DNA from: JADHUC01 sp964623055
GTDB taxonomy: Bacteria > Planctomycetota > Planctomycetia > Pirellulales > Pirellulaceae
Length of the DNA: 64,000 bases
Assembly (NCBI GenBank): GCA_964623055.1
Contig: CAZURK010000034.1
Span: 1-64,000, forward strand
Direction of reading: 5' to 3'
The position numbers were made by a program, and so were the translations under genes. The notes below the pieces were generated by a model, which saw only the letters and a program-made list of their open reading frames with translations, ran no database searches and was not told where the DNA came from. How positions within the stretch are numbered: the stretch's first letter is position 1; each line of letters begins with the position of its first letter. Shown piece after piece: positions 1 through 8,693 of the stretch.

Positions 1-882
1 CTCTAGCCAGTGCTTTGCATGAGGCCGCAAGTTGTGCGCGGCGACGAATTCTTCGATGCGTTTGACCGATTCATCGTCGCCCACCTTCGAAAGAGCGCGT
101 GCAAAACGATGCGTTCTCAACACTGCATCGTCGTCTTCACAACTCGAAAGAACGCGATCAAGATAATCAGTTGCCCAACAGCGTTCGCGTCGCTGCGAAA
201 GAACATCTTTCCATATCTCTCGTACGGATGGTTCCGTATCCCAGCCAAAGCCAAAATCCGAAACTCTGCCATCCGGATGAGTCGTGATTGGCAGCCAAGC
301 GACCGCTTCCGCGGCTCGCTTCCTGAGTTCCACGTCTTTCGACCGACTCCAGGGTTCGCAAACCGTTTCGAGAACATGGATGTCCGACATGGCAATAGCG
401 CGGTAAGCGGATCGCCGAACCTGAAACGAGGCGTCGTGCATGAAAGGAATTAGACAGGCAACCGCTTCGGCCCGATTCTCTTCCTTTTCAATAGCGATGA
501 ACCGGATCGCCTCGCACAGTGCTGTCCGGGCTTCGACCAGCCAGTCAACCCAATTGCATACTCTGCTCAATTGCAGCAGCCGTGTGGAGGCGGTCTCGGC
601 CAAGACCCCGAAAAACTCCGTGTCGGCAGAGGCATTGTCATTGGAAGTCTGAATTCGGCGAGCGAGTGCTTCAGATACCGTATTCGGACACGCACCTGCG
701 TGATGTCGTAGCGGTTCAAGGGTTTGATAGACAACATCGGCCGGCGCATGTACGAGCAAATTGGAGAGTGTCTCAGAAAAGCGGCCCTTGTCCTGGCGAA
801 ACAGCAGTCCAACCAGAAAAGCCTGGCTGCGTGAAGCTGGAAGACTTCGAACGAGTCGTTCGTCTGGCGGAAAAGAAAACAC
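1..882 (-). CDS. HEAT-like repeat protein, cut by the left edge
   Basis: Reading leftwards from 882 there is one open frame to the window edge, about 294 codons, so the C-terminus is missing. The translation is rich in paired amphipathic helices of HEAT type, for example MHDASFQVRRSAYRAIAMSD and ELRKRAAEAVAWLP, followed by DDAVLRTHRFARALSKVGDD. Such repeats make scaffolds for protein binding; no catalytic motif is visible. The frame is closed upstream by TGA at 883-885, and the first usable start is the GTG immediately after it (880-882), with no clear ribosome binding site. Either the gene starts there or an N-terminal part has been lost by a frameshift. No signal peptide is seen, so it is probably cytoplasmic. 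It reads in the same direction as the next two genes. Confidence 0.6.
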   Translation of the reverse strand, partial: MFSFPPDERLVRSLPASRSQAFLVGLLFRQDKGRFSETLSNLLVHAPADVVYQTLEPLRHHAGACPNTVSEALARRIQTSNDNASADTEFFGVLAETASTRLLQLSRVCNWVDWLVEARTALCEAIRFIAIEKEENRAEAVACLIPFMHDASFQVRRSAYRAIAMSDIHVLETVCEPWSRSKDVELRKRAAEAVAWLPITTHPDGRVSDFGFGWDTEPSVREIWKDVLSQRRERCWATDYLDRVLSSCEDDDAVLRTHRFARALSKVGDDESVKRIEEFVAAHNLRPHAKHWLE

Positions 883-1056
883 TCATGACGGTTAGTCCTG
901 AGTCACCAATGCAGACTCCTGAGATGACTTCAATCGGCATCGCTGACTGGACGCTGCCAACTCTCCGAGTGAACACTCGGGTGCGTCCAGATAGCTTTCG
1001 GGCGGACGGCACAGGGACGGTGTGATGTTACTTCGAACCAATCAACGTCAGGCTGG

Positions 1057-3051
1057 CTACAGGCATTGTGCTTCAATCGCCGCTTGAATGGCGCCGCGGG
1101 CGGTTGTCATCTTGTCATCGCGGCTCACGCCACGGACATAGATCAAATGCGGTCCTTTCAAGACGTACGAGTCCTTATACGGCCGGACATAAAACTCCTC
1201 AAGCGTGCGTTTCGCGATTGCAGGATCTGAAAGCGTGAAGCAGGTAACTTCGATGTCGCCGAGTTCGGGGTGTGTGTAGATTGCCCGCGCTGCCGCTTCC
1301 AGATGCACTAGGGAGCCGCTGCGATAGTGCCGCAGTCTGAGGCTGATGTAAGGAAGACGTGGAGCAGGGTGCACCCCCGGATTGACTCCAACCCGCTTCT
1401 TCGCCTTGAATCCGCCGGGAAGTTTGTCATCGTCGAGCGTAATTAGCTGGACAACTTTGCGCTGAGCCGCGGTTTCGGGTGCGTGAGTCCATTGGCCGAT
1501 CGCCCTCAGCGCTCCAATCGCAAGATGCGTTGTCTGAGCCGCCTCGACATCCTCCAACCACTTGCGAAGCAGGTCGTCGTGCCCCGTTTTGATCATGGTC
1601 TCTCCAAGTTCACGACAGATGTCGGTCCCCGCCCACGAAGCGGGAATCTCCGTCAACAACTCGTGGGCAACGTCCAGCAGCCCGGCCGTCACAAACTGCG
1701 ACATGGTCTCCATTGCCCCCGGTGTCGTACTCTTGAATACCAAGCGAGCTGTCGCTTTCGCCCCATCGATGTCGCCCGCCTCGATTTGCGTTGAGATGAG
1801 CTGCGGCGCCCCGAGTTTCCAGAACGGGGACTTCCTTGCGACGACCGTCTGTTTCGCTCCAAGAGTTTTCTGTGCCTGCGCCAGGGCGTTGTGGAAAGTC
1901 TTACCCAGGCCTGACATCTCCGGCATCTCAGAGGTGGCTTTCTCGGCAAGTGCCAGTTTCTCTAGGCTTGCTTCTCTTTTCCTCAGGCGATATAGGAGCC
2001 AGGCGATATCAAGGTAGCCGGCCTTGGCCTGAGCGATGCGAGTTGGATCGTCGACAATGCCGAACGCACTGACCTCCCGCTCCATTTTGCGCGACCGCAC
2101 ATGTTCGACGATCAACTTGATTGTTTTTTCCGCGCCCGCCGCGTCCCGTGCTGCAATCTGTTTGTCGAACAGCGATTGATACAGTTTGTAAAGCTCAACG
2201 TCGTCCCGCGTGCCCGCGATCTTCTTCTGGAGTTCCGCAATCGTGACCAGTGTTACCCCCTCAGCCGACCGACCAATCATTTTCTCGGCATTTGCTCGCA
2301 AGGTGAGATCGGAGATCTTCTCAGCATACAACGCCGCTTCATCGATTCGTGACCGCTGCGACAGTGCGCGTACCAGCGCCAGCCAGATTCCGTCTTTCCG
2401 CGAAACATCCTGGATCCTCGGCACAAGCTTCAACACATCCTGCTCGCGTGCAGCTATGGCCGCGGCAGCAGCAATGTGCGCATACAGACGATTGGGGTCC
2501 GTGATGTCATCACGCTTGGCGATGCGCAGGGCATCGTCCAGCCGGCCACGTGCGGCAAGTGCTTTCGCGAGGTGATACCACGGGTTGTTCCTCTTTCTGA
2601 TGTCAATCGATAAAACGTAATCGCTGGCGAGGTCTGGATCGTCGGCAAGGTCTAGGTATGCCTCGACCAGTTGATAAGTGTAGCCGCGCGCTGAGGCTGC
2701 CTGCCGACAAAGCTGCAACTCGCGCAAACAAGCTTCTCGGTCGCCTTGACTTCGATGGAACCTCGCGAGGCTGATATGGGAAAAACACCGAAGTTGAAGG
2801 TTCGTCGTCCGGATCGCTTCGGCACTGGCTCCCTTGACGTTTCCAGACAAGAACCGCACCCGACCCAGCTCATACAGTGCGCGGCTAAGGACTTCGTCGT
2901 CCTCGATGTGTTGCATACTCTCTGACGCGGCATCCCACCAAAACTCTTCGGCTCCACTGCCGAACGGCTCGTCGGCGCGTAGCGTGCGTAATGGAGGCAG
3001 TGCAGCGAAACTACCGATCAAGAATGCGAAGCCGAGTAGACGAAGGTTCAT
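1057..3051 (-). CDS. Secreted protein with TPR-like helical repeats, unknown function
   Basis: About 664 residues. I start it at the ATG at 3051, which follows GGAG at good spacing and opens a signal peptide (MNLRLLGFAFLIGSFAALPP); an ATG four codons upstream is less likely. Residues about 30-450 are alternating helices with TPR-like periodicity (ALYELGRVRFLSGNVKGASA, HLAKALAARGRLDDALRIAK). The last 130 residues look like a separate globular domain containing YISLRLRHYRSGSLVHLEAA and ending in a short basic-to-neutral tail. TPR arrays mediate protein-protein contact, so a periplasmic scaffold is plausible, but I do not recognise the family. A 31-bp inverted repeat lies just upstream. Confidence 0.7.
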   Translation of the reverse strand: MNLRLLGFAFLIGSFAALPPLRTLRADEPFGSGAEEFWWDAASESMQHIEDDEVLSRALYELGRVRFLSGNVKGASAEAIRTTNLQLRCFSHISLARFHRSQGDREACLRELQLCRQAASARGYTYQLVEAYLDLADDPDLASDYVLSIDIRKRNNPWYHLAKALAARGRLDDALRIAKRDDITDPNRLYAHIAAAAAIAAREQDVLKLVPRIQDVSRKDGIWLALVRALSQRSRIDEAALYAEKISDLTLRANAEKMIGRSAEGVTLVTIAELQKKIAGTRDDVELYKLYQSLFDKQIAARDAAGAEKTIKLIVEHVRSRKMEREVSAFGIVDDPTRIAQAKAGYLDIAWLLYRLRKREASLEKLALAEKATSEMPEMSGLGKTFHNALAQAQKTLGAKQTVVARKSPFWKLGAPQLISTQIEAGDIDGAKATARLVFKSTTPGAMETMSQFVTAGLLDVAHELLTEIPASWAGTDICRELGETMIKTGHDDLLRKWLEDVEAAQTTHLAIGALRAIGQWTHAPETAAQRKVVQLITLDDDKLPGGFKAKKRVGVNPGVHPAPRLPYISLRLRHYRSGSLVHLEAAARAIYTHPELGDIEVTCFTLSDPAIAKRTLEEFYVRPYKDSYVLKGPHLIYVRGVSRDDKMTTARGAIQAAIEAQCL

Positions 3052-3128
3052 GATCTGCTCCAATCTGCAGCCCTGCGGCGTTAAGGCGAGTTCGTCGTCA
3101 CTTCAGGATCGCTGCCGAAACAAAACCG

Positions 3129-3215
3129 TCGTTTAACCGCGACCCAGCGGGGAGCGCGTGATGCGGCAACCGACGTCAACTCCGACGCGCTCCCCGCTGG
3201 GTCGCGGTTAAACGA
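3129..3215. repeat. 31-bp perfect inverted repeat (interspersed hairpin element)
   Basis: Arms at 3129-3159 and 3185-3215 are perfectly complementary over 31 bp, with a 25-nt spacer. The left arm begins TCGTTTAACCGCGACCCAGC. There is no T-tract and the element sits upstream of a start codon, so it is not a typical rho-independent terminator. The length, perfection and GC-rich stem suggest a mobile or repetitive intergenic element that has been kept or recently acquired. Confidence 0.85.
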
Positions 3216-3318
3216 AAACTGGGGTTGTGGGTAACAGCCGGTTCCATTTCGGCGCCGTTCCTTAGCCTGCGGAGGCCCGCCTTTCGAATCCTCCACGACG
3301 AAAAGGAAGATTGAGCGG

Positions 3319-4527
3319 CTATTTCGGTCGCGTCGGCAGGTGTTTCTCGAAGTCGCGCAGCATGTCCTCCTCCGCTTTGTCGATCAACTCCCGCGTCAGC
3401 AAATCAGCAAAGTAGATAGTCATCTTCGGCTTCGTCTGTAGATTCTCAACCAGCCAACGCATGCCCGCCGAACCACGTACGGCCGCCATCACGACGATCT
3501 TCCCGTCCTTCTCAACGCACTTCGTGTCGACGACATGCTCCGATTCGCCTAACCGTTGGGCAACCCGCTGCTTCGACTCCTCTACCGAACGCGAATCGCC
3601 GGCCGCAAACATCACCAGATACACGCTTCTCGACCCATACTCCGCCGCGTTGGGCGGCTCCTCGCCGGTCAACTGATGATACGCACGATCCGCCTGCCTG
3701 AGCGCCTCGTCCGAAAGCGAGGCGTGGTCCCGCAGCGCCTCCTCAAAGAGCGTGGCCAGGTAGTACTTGTCGTCCTCGTGGTCACGTACTCCCCACAAGA
3801 TCCGTCCCCGCATGTTCCCGTTCGTCGTCCGATCGAACGGCGGCGACATATACACCTGGAACTTCGCCTTGAGAATGTTCTTCGTCTTCGCCGCCCCAAG
3901 CCCGAAGCCGTAGTAGATGGCCGCTTTGCGAATCTCGAACGGCGCGTTCGGATCGACCCCCTGATAGAGAATCTCCGTCAGTGCCGGATCGCGCGGCCAT
4001 CCCAGCGCACTGGAAATCCAGCCCTGCATCTGCTTATCCAGCGATTGATACCGGTCCATCAGCATCCGCACGAGATTCGGCGTCCTCTCCGATACTACCG
4101 TCGGACCGTGATAGAGCGCGTAGTGCGCCACGCCGCCGTCCTCACTCGCGCTGGCGTGGTACATCAACTCGATCGCCCGCGGCTCCTGCGCGTCTCGATT
4201 CCAGATGTACTGGTTGCCGACCGACCCCAGAAGCGTCGTGCGATGACGTGACGTGTTCCGTAGTCCGCGGCGAATCAGGGCAAGTCGTTCGTCGACACTG
4301 TTTACCTTCAATTTGCCAGCAAGCATCAGATCGAGCTCTTTGCCCGCCTCGGCGTCGTCCGGAAAAAACGCTTCAAAGTCCGGCGGTTCGTATCGGTCCG
4401 TCCGATTCCACGCGAACGGCGGCTCAATCCTCAACGGGATCGCGTCGTGTGCCGACCCGGCTGGAACAAGCGTCGAACAGCCAATTATCGCCGCCGTCAG
4501 AATCCGGCAAGAAAGGGGACTCTTCAT
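3319..4527 (-). CDS. Secreted protein of unknown function
   Basis: 402 residues. The ATG at 4527 follows GGGAGAG and opens a signal peptide (MKSPLSCRILTAAIIGCSTL ending near PAGSAHD); the cysteine in IIGC could make it a lipoprotein, but the following residues do not fit a lipobox well. The mature part is mixed alpha/beta with no repeats or catalytic signature I recognise. Motifs such as ELMYHASASEDGGVAHYALY and RIAL-type helices hint at HEAT-like packing in the middle. It follows the repeat-containing intergenic region and reads in the same direction as the TPR-like gene, 267 bp away, so co-transcription is uncertain. Confidence 0.65.
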   Translation of the reverse strand: MKSPLSCRILTAAIIGCSTLVPAGSAHDAIPLRIEPPFAWNRTDRYEPPDFEAFFPDDAEAGKELDLMLAGKLKVNSVDERLALIRRGLRNTSRHRTTLLGSVGNQYIWNRDAQEPRAIELMYHASASEDGGVAHYALYHGPTVVSERTPNLVRMLMDRYQSLDKQMQGWISSALGWPRDPALTEILYQGVDPNAPFEIRKAAIYYGFGLGAAKTKNILKAKFQVYMSPPFDRTTNGNMRGRILWGVRDHEDDKYYLATLFEEALRDHASLSDEALRQADRAYHQLTGEEPPNAAEYGSRSVYLVMFAAGDSRSVEESKQRVAQRLGESEHVVDTKCVEKDGKIVVMAAVRGSAGMRWLVENLQTKPKMTIYFADLLTRELIDKAEEDMLRDFEKHLPTRPK

Positions 4528-4554
4528 CGCATGTCTCTCCCGGTTCGCGTTACG

Positions 4555-4851
4555 TCAGTGGGACTTCCTGAAGTCGGCAAAGGCGACTCCATCTCTCCGT
4601 ACGAGGAAGACCATGCCGGGGCCCAGAATCTCCAGGATACCCAATTCACCGCAAACATGGGATCTGGCCTCTTCAGTCAGCCAACTCGGGCCGTCGCCGC
4701 GTTTGTCGGATAGAAGGGTCGTCACCGTCGCGTCGTCTCCCACGTCGCAAACGACCACCGAGGTGTCACCGACGGACACAGACGGGCTCTTGTAGTATTC
4801 GTAGAAGGCCTTCCCGTCTTGGTTTTTCTCAGCCGAGTAGGCAAACCTCTT
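4555..4851 (-). pseudogene. Decayed gene fragment
   Basis: An open minus-strand frame closed upstream by TGA at 4852-4854 gives about 98 coding-like residues (KNQDGKAFYEYYKSPSVSVG, then WLTEEARSHVCGELGILEIL) but has no ATG; the only internal start is GTG at 4779. Just upstream, the sequence at about 4830-4905 reads sensibly in another frame (DKGVEVPLDSSACDDDGKDL), as expected after a frameshift. I therefore read it as the C-terminal remnant of a broken gene. The family is not recognised. Confidence 0.4.
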
Positions 4852-4937
4852 TCAGATCCTTTCCGTCATCGTCACAAGCGGAGCTATCGAGGGGAACCTC
4901 GACGCCTTTGTCGGTTCAAAATGGGCAGCTTTGTCTA

Positions 4938-4966
4938 TTGACGCCCGCTTTGCAGCCCGGTAATAT
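4938..4966 (+). promoter_or_regulatory. Sigma70-like promoter of the BlaI/M56-WD40 operon
   Basis: TTGACG (4938-4943) and TAATAT (4961-4966) are separated by exactly 17 bp. Transcription would start near 4973, about 45 nt before the repressor start codon. The -10 box lies inside the first operator palindrome. Confidence 0.75.
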
Positions 4967-4989
4967 ATTACCAGTGGTAATCAATTACC
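4959..4989. promoter_or_regulatory. Paired BlaI-type operator sites
   Basis: Two copies of GGTAAT-N2-ATTACC at 4959-4972 (a perfect 14-bp palindrome) and 4976-4989 (perfect half-sites), 17 bp centre to centre. The first overlaps the -10 box and the second the start point. BlaI/MecI/CopY dimers bind short palindromes of this size next to their own promoter, so autorepression by the adjacent repressor is the natural reading. Confidence 0.75.
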
Positions 4990-5018
4990 GGCTGACCGCT
5001 TTTTAGGAACAACGATTC

Positions 5019-5411
5019 ATGGCTCAGAAAAGGGATTCGTCGCAGTTGGGTCGGCGCGAGCGAGAGATTTTGGACATTGTATTCCGATTAGAGGAAGCCT
5101 CGGTCGGCAATGTGATGGAACAGATGGCCGAGCCGCCCGCGTACGATTCCGTGAGAACCATGCTACGACTGCTGGAACGAAAGGGATTTGTGAAGCATCG
5201 AAAGGACGGAACGAGGTACGTCTATCGTCCGACTCAGTCTAAGTCTTCAGCCAGCAAATCGGCTCTGTCGCATCTAATGGCGACATTCTTTGAAAACTCG
5301 GTCGCCGACACAATGGCGGCTGCACTCGATTTGAAGTCGGACGACTTGCGAGACGAAGAACTCGCAAAGCTACAAACACTTATCGACAAAGCTCGACGGG
5401 AGGGACGCTAA
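5019..5411 (+). CDS. BlaI/MecI/CopY-family repressor (copy 1)
   Basis: 130 residues, the usual size of the family. A winged helix occupies residues about 8-75: LGRREREILDIVFRLEEASV, then the recognition helix region SVRTMLRLLERKGFVKHRKD and the wing GTRYVYRP. The C-terminal third (SHLMATFFENSVADTMAAAL) matches the dimerisation helices that, in BlaI and MecI, carry the proteolytic cleavage site. It probably represses its own operon through the GGTAAT palindromes upstream, and is inactivated on signal from the M56 receptor encoded immediately downstream: its TAA stop directly abuts the receptor ATG. AGGA precedes the start. Confidence 0.92.
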   Translation: MAQKRDSSQLGRREREILDIVFRLEEASVGNVMEQMAEPPAYDSVRTMLRLLERKGFVKHRKDGTRYVYRPTQSKSSASKSALSHLMATFFENSVADTMAAALDLKSDDLRDEELAKLQTLIDKARREGR

Positions 5412-8400
5412 ATGATCGAATTCGCCAACGTTCCTGCGCCTGTTTTTGCGTCAATCAGCTTCCCCTTCTGGGAAATCGTGATCAAGTCGACGATTGCAAT
5501 TGCGCTGGCTGCGCTCGCATGCAAGTTACTCCAGCGGCAGTCAGCGGCGGTGCGACATCGCGTTTGGGTATTCGGGCTGGCGGCGGCACTTGTTGTGCCA
5601 ACGATTTCTTTGCTGTTGCCGCAGTTCCCGCTTCATGTGCTGCCGAGAACCATGAACGTATCCGGGTCGGCGACAATGCAAGATCTCAGGCCACCATCTC
5701 CAGTGAGTACGGCCGAATCGCCCCGGCCTGGTTCGACTGGTGGCGTCACAGCCGACAGCGTCACTCCGCAACCGGAACCGGACGCGCAAATGAGCACTGC
5801 GATCTCCGCAGATGTACGGAAGGCCGTTCGAAGGTCAGAGGAATTCCCGCCGGCGTTTGCTGGAAAACCTGGCATCGAGCAAACACTCGTCCTTGTCTGG
5901 CTGATCGGAACCATGGTCAGTTCGGCTCTGTTCTTGGTTTCGCTCTCTAGGCAGTCGATCAGGCTGAACCGACTACGGAGAATCGATAACGGTGACTGGG
6001 AGAATTCAGTAACTACCGCGGCAAAAACACTCGGACTCCAGCGGCCGATTGTTACACTGGAGTCTGATGAAGCGTGCGTACCAGCGGTGGTCGGCGTTCT
6101 CTATCCACGCCTGATGGTTCCCTGCGATTGGCGAACATGGAGCCCGACTCAGCGACACTGCATCTTGCTACACGAACTGGCCCATGCAAAACGGCGCGAC
6201 GTCTCGACCCAGTTGCTTGGGCGTCTCGCGTTACTCGCGTATTGGTTTAATCCGCTTGTCTGGTATGCCGTCAGGCAACTGCGAGCTGAGCGAGAACTCG
6301 CGTCCGATGACTGCGTCTTGCTGGCTGGACAGACAGCGAGCGACTATGCAGAGCAACTACTGCGAACTTTGCAATGCTATCGTCCCGTTCGGGCTGCGAT
6401 GGGAATCTCGATGGCGCATTCTGCACGCCTTGATCAGCGAGTGCTGGCGATCCTGGATCCTCAGCGTCGCCGTGACCCTGTTGGCTCTCGATTCGCCATT
6501 ATCCTGCCGTGCATTGTCGGCGTCGTTTGCTGTATGTTAGGCGTAGTAACGCTTTCGGCTGACTTAACAATCGCAAATCCGCCAGCGGAGTCCAAGGCCA
6601 CGATCCCAGCAGAGAATGTGAACCCTGTCTGGAAGGAGAACTATACCATCGAGTACCCCGGCACGTTGCCAGTGTCGGTCGCGTTCTCGGCGGACGGCAA
6701 GACGCTGCTCACCGGCGACACGGGCGGCGAAATCATGGCCCTGGTATTCAAGGGCGACGAGCCTTCATGGCGATGGAAGGCCAAAGTTGGGGGATCGCAC
6801 GCAGCGGTTGCTTTCTCCGCGGATCAGAAGAAGGTCTACGCGACGACCGAGCACGGCGTTCGCATCCTCGATGCCTCCCGGGGCAAGGAGGAGCACCGCA
6901 TCGAAGAGAAAGGCACCAACCCGACGGCGATCGGCGTCTTCCCAGACAAAACCATCGCCGAAGACTTCATCCGCACGCAGATCGTGTTCGGTACCCCGCG
7001 CGATTACTTCGTCAAGTCCTGGGCCCAAGGCAAACTCCCTGACACCGTTGGAACTATTCAGGTGAACACGGGGGCGAAGCCGGCGGACCTGGCCGCTGTG
7101 CCTTTGGCCGTTGATCCGAAGGGACGCAGTGCCATCATGACCGGCCTCATCGACGCGACGGGGGCGTGGGGCGTGAAGGGGAAAAACGTCCTGTGGGCCT
7201 ACGTTTGCGGCGACTACGATGAGGGCAGCCCCGGCAACCGCGTGATGGTCGGCCACTCCGCGATCGTGGTGTCCGCGGCCTGGGCGAAGGAAGGCGCCAC
7301 GGCCGTCACCGGCGACGCGACAGGCCGCGTAATCGTCTGGGACGCGAAGACGATGAAGGAGACAGATCGCCTAGAACTCGGTGGTCGCGTCGCGGCTCTG
7401 GCGATCTCGGACGATGGCAAGCGCACGGCCGCCTGCGTTCTCGGCAAGCAGGGCAAGGTGTTCGTATGGGAGACCGCGAATCCACCGAAAGCAATGAAAC
7501 CGATTCACACCGAATTGGGCGACTTCGGCGGACCGACGGCCTACGCGGGCCTCTCCTTCTCTCCGGACGGCAAGCGACTTGCGGGATGCGCGGTCGACAA
7601 GAAATGGCTGAGCCGTTTAGGGCGACTCATCGGCAAGGTCCGTGTGTGGGAATTGTCTGCCGCACCGAAGGCCCAACTCCCGCCGAAGCCGGCGTACACA
7701 AAGACGTTGCCCAAAGGCAGCTCGTCGAACTTCGTCATCCTCAACAACCACTCGATTCTTACGCCGGCTACAAAGGAGGGAGCTATCGATTTCCGCGACC
7801 TCGTGGATGGGAGCATCCTGTTGAGGATCGTACTGGGCAAGTTCTCCATTGGGGGAATGAAACTGTCCTCCGACCGCAGGTGGTTGGTGTTAGAACAGCA
7901 CGACCAGGATATGCCGGGCGCCTTGGTCCCACCATCCGGCGATTTTGATGTCGGAGTGTGGGACATGAGGGCCATGAAACAACAGACCACCATCTCCTCG
8001 TGTAGCCGGACACTCGATATTGCCTCGGGCGGGAGAGTTGTCGCTGTCATCCGCGAAGAACAGATTGAACTGTGGGACATCGCGACCTCGGAGAAGATGA
8101 AGGCGGCACCGTTCAAGTACATACGCATCGATGCGGCCAGCTTCTCACCCGATGGTAAGCTGCTCGCGATCAGCGACCGCAACGAACTGGTCCTTTGGCG
8201 ATGGGAGGAGGACACGCACGAACGAATCGACCTCGGGAGGTGCGTCGGCTCGCTGACGTTTTCGCCGGACGGCAAGTTCCTCGCGGAGGGGCCGACGCCG
8301 CGTGAGAACATCCAGATTCGTGACGTGGAAACGCGAAAAGTGGTGCAGACGCTCGCCAACGGCACGAATCGGTCAATGAACGTCCCGCGAATGGCCTACT

Positions 8401-8693
8401 CGCAAGGCGGTAGGGTGCTGATCGCATGCGACAACATCACGTTCGCGAACGAGATTGCCGTGCCGCACCGCATCAACTTCTGGGATACGGAGGACGGTTC
8501 CCTCGCCCACCAACTCACGATTCCGACAGGGTTGCCTCAAACCCTCGAGGTATCGCCGAACGGGCGGTACCTCGTCGCGATGCTTGAAGACACTGGTGCA
8601 GGCAGCATAATGCTGAGCGCCTGGCGGCTCGATGGCGAGCACCTCGCAAAGGAACCAGGACCGACGCCGCCCGCAGCGGTCCGACCTCGTTGA
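5412..8693 (+). CDS. BlaR1-like M56 membrane metalloprotease fused to a WD40 sensor
   Basis: 1093 residues. Transmembrane segments lie near residues 15-40, 53-72, 155-178 and 358-382. The M56 zinc motif is HELAH at 254-258, with the third ligand Glu at about 295 in ERELASDD, the same 41-residue spacing as in the second receptor of this window. After the fourth helix, where BlaR1 carries its penicillin-binding sensor, residues about 405-1085 form roughly eleven WD40-like blades (VAFSADGKTLLTGDTGGEIM, LSFSPDGKRLAG, LTFSPDGKFLAEG, closing residues such as IVWDAKT and VWELSA). By analogy with BlaR1, ligand sensing outside the membrane would activate the protease and lead to removal of the partner BlaI repressor. 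No penicillin-binding motifs are present, so the signal is not a beta-lactam by this domain. It is translationally adjacent to the repressor gene. Confidence 0.9.
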   Translation: MIEFANVPAPVFASISFPFWEIVIKSTIAIALAALACKLLQRQSAAVRHRVWVFGLAAALVVPTISLLLPQFPLHVLPRTMNVSGSATMQDLRPPSPVSTAESPRPGSTGGVTADSVTPQPEPDAQMSTAISADVRKAVRRSEEFPPAFAGKPGIEQTLVLVWLIGTMVSSALFLVSLSRQSIRLNRLRRIDNGDWENSVTTAAKTLGLQRPIVTLESDEACVPAVVGVLYPRLMVPCDWRTWSPTQRHCILLHELAHAKRRDVSTQLLGRLALLAYWFNPLVWYAVRQLRAERELASDDCVLLAGQTASDYAEQLLRTLQCYRPVRAAMGISMAHSARLDQRVLAILDPQRRRDPVGSRFAIILPCIVGVVCCMLGVVTLSADLTIANPPAESKATIPAENVNPVWKENYTIEYPGTLPVSVAFSADGKTLLTGDTGGEIMALVFKGDEPSWRWKAKVGGSHAAVAFSADQKKVYATTEHGVRILDASRGKEEHRIEEKGTNPTAIGVFPDKTIAEDFIRTQIVFGTPRDYFVKSWAQGKLPDTVGTIQVNTGAKPADLAAVPLAVDPKGRSAIMTGLIDATGAWGVKGKNVLWAYVCGDYDEGSPGNRVMVGHSAIVVSAAWAKEGATAVTGDATGRVIVWDAKTMKETDRLELGGRVAALAISDDGKRTAACVLGKQGKVFVWETANPPKAMKPIHTELGDFGGPTAYAGLSFSPDGKRLAGCAVDKKWLSRLGRLIGKVRVWELSAAPKAQLPPKPAYTKTLPKGSSSNFVILNNHSILTPATKEGAIDFRDLVDGSILLRIVLGKFSIGGMKLSSDRRWLVLEQHDQDMPGALVPPSGDFDVGVWDMRAMKQQTTISSCSRTLDIASGGRVVAVIREEQIELWDIATSEKMKAAPFKYIRIDAASFSPDGKLLAISDRNELVLWRWEEDTHERIDLGRCVGSLTFSPDGKFLAEGPTPRENIQIRDVETRKVVQTLANGTNRSMNVPRMAYSQGGRVLIACDNITFANEIAVPHRINFWDTEDGSLAHQLTIPTGLPQTLEVSPNGRYLVAMLEDTGAGSIMLSAWRLDGEHLAKEPGPTPPAAVRPR

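Noticed and set aside
10..453. 147-codon plus-strand open frame at the left edge
   Set aside because: The minus strand carries a much better HEAT-like reading through the same DNA.
3081..3296. 71-codon open frame over the inverted repeat
   Set aside because: It encodes the palindrome in both directions and has no ribosome binding site.
7541..8365. 274-codon open frame on the minus strand
   Set aside because: Antisense to the WD40 blades; Ser-, Pro- and Arg-rich shadow.
5412..8693. Beta-lactam receptor BlaR1
   Set aside because: The protease part matches, but the penicillin-binding sensor is replaced by WD40 blades and there is no beta-lactamase gene.
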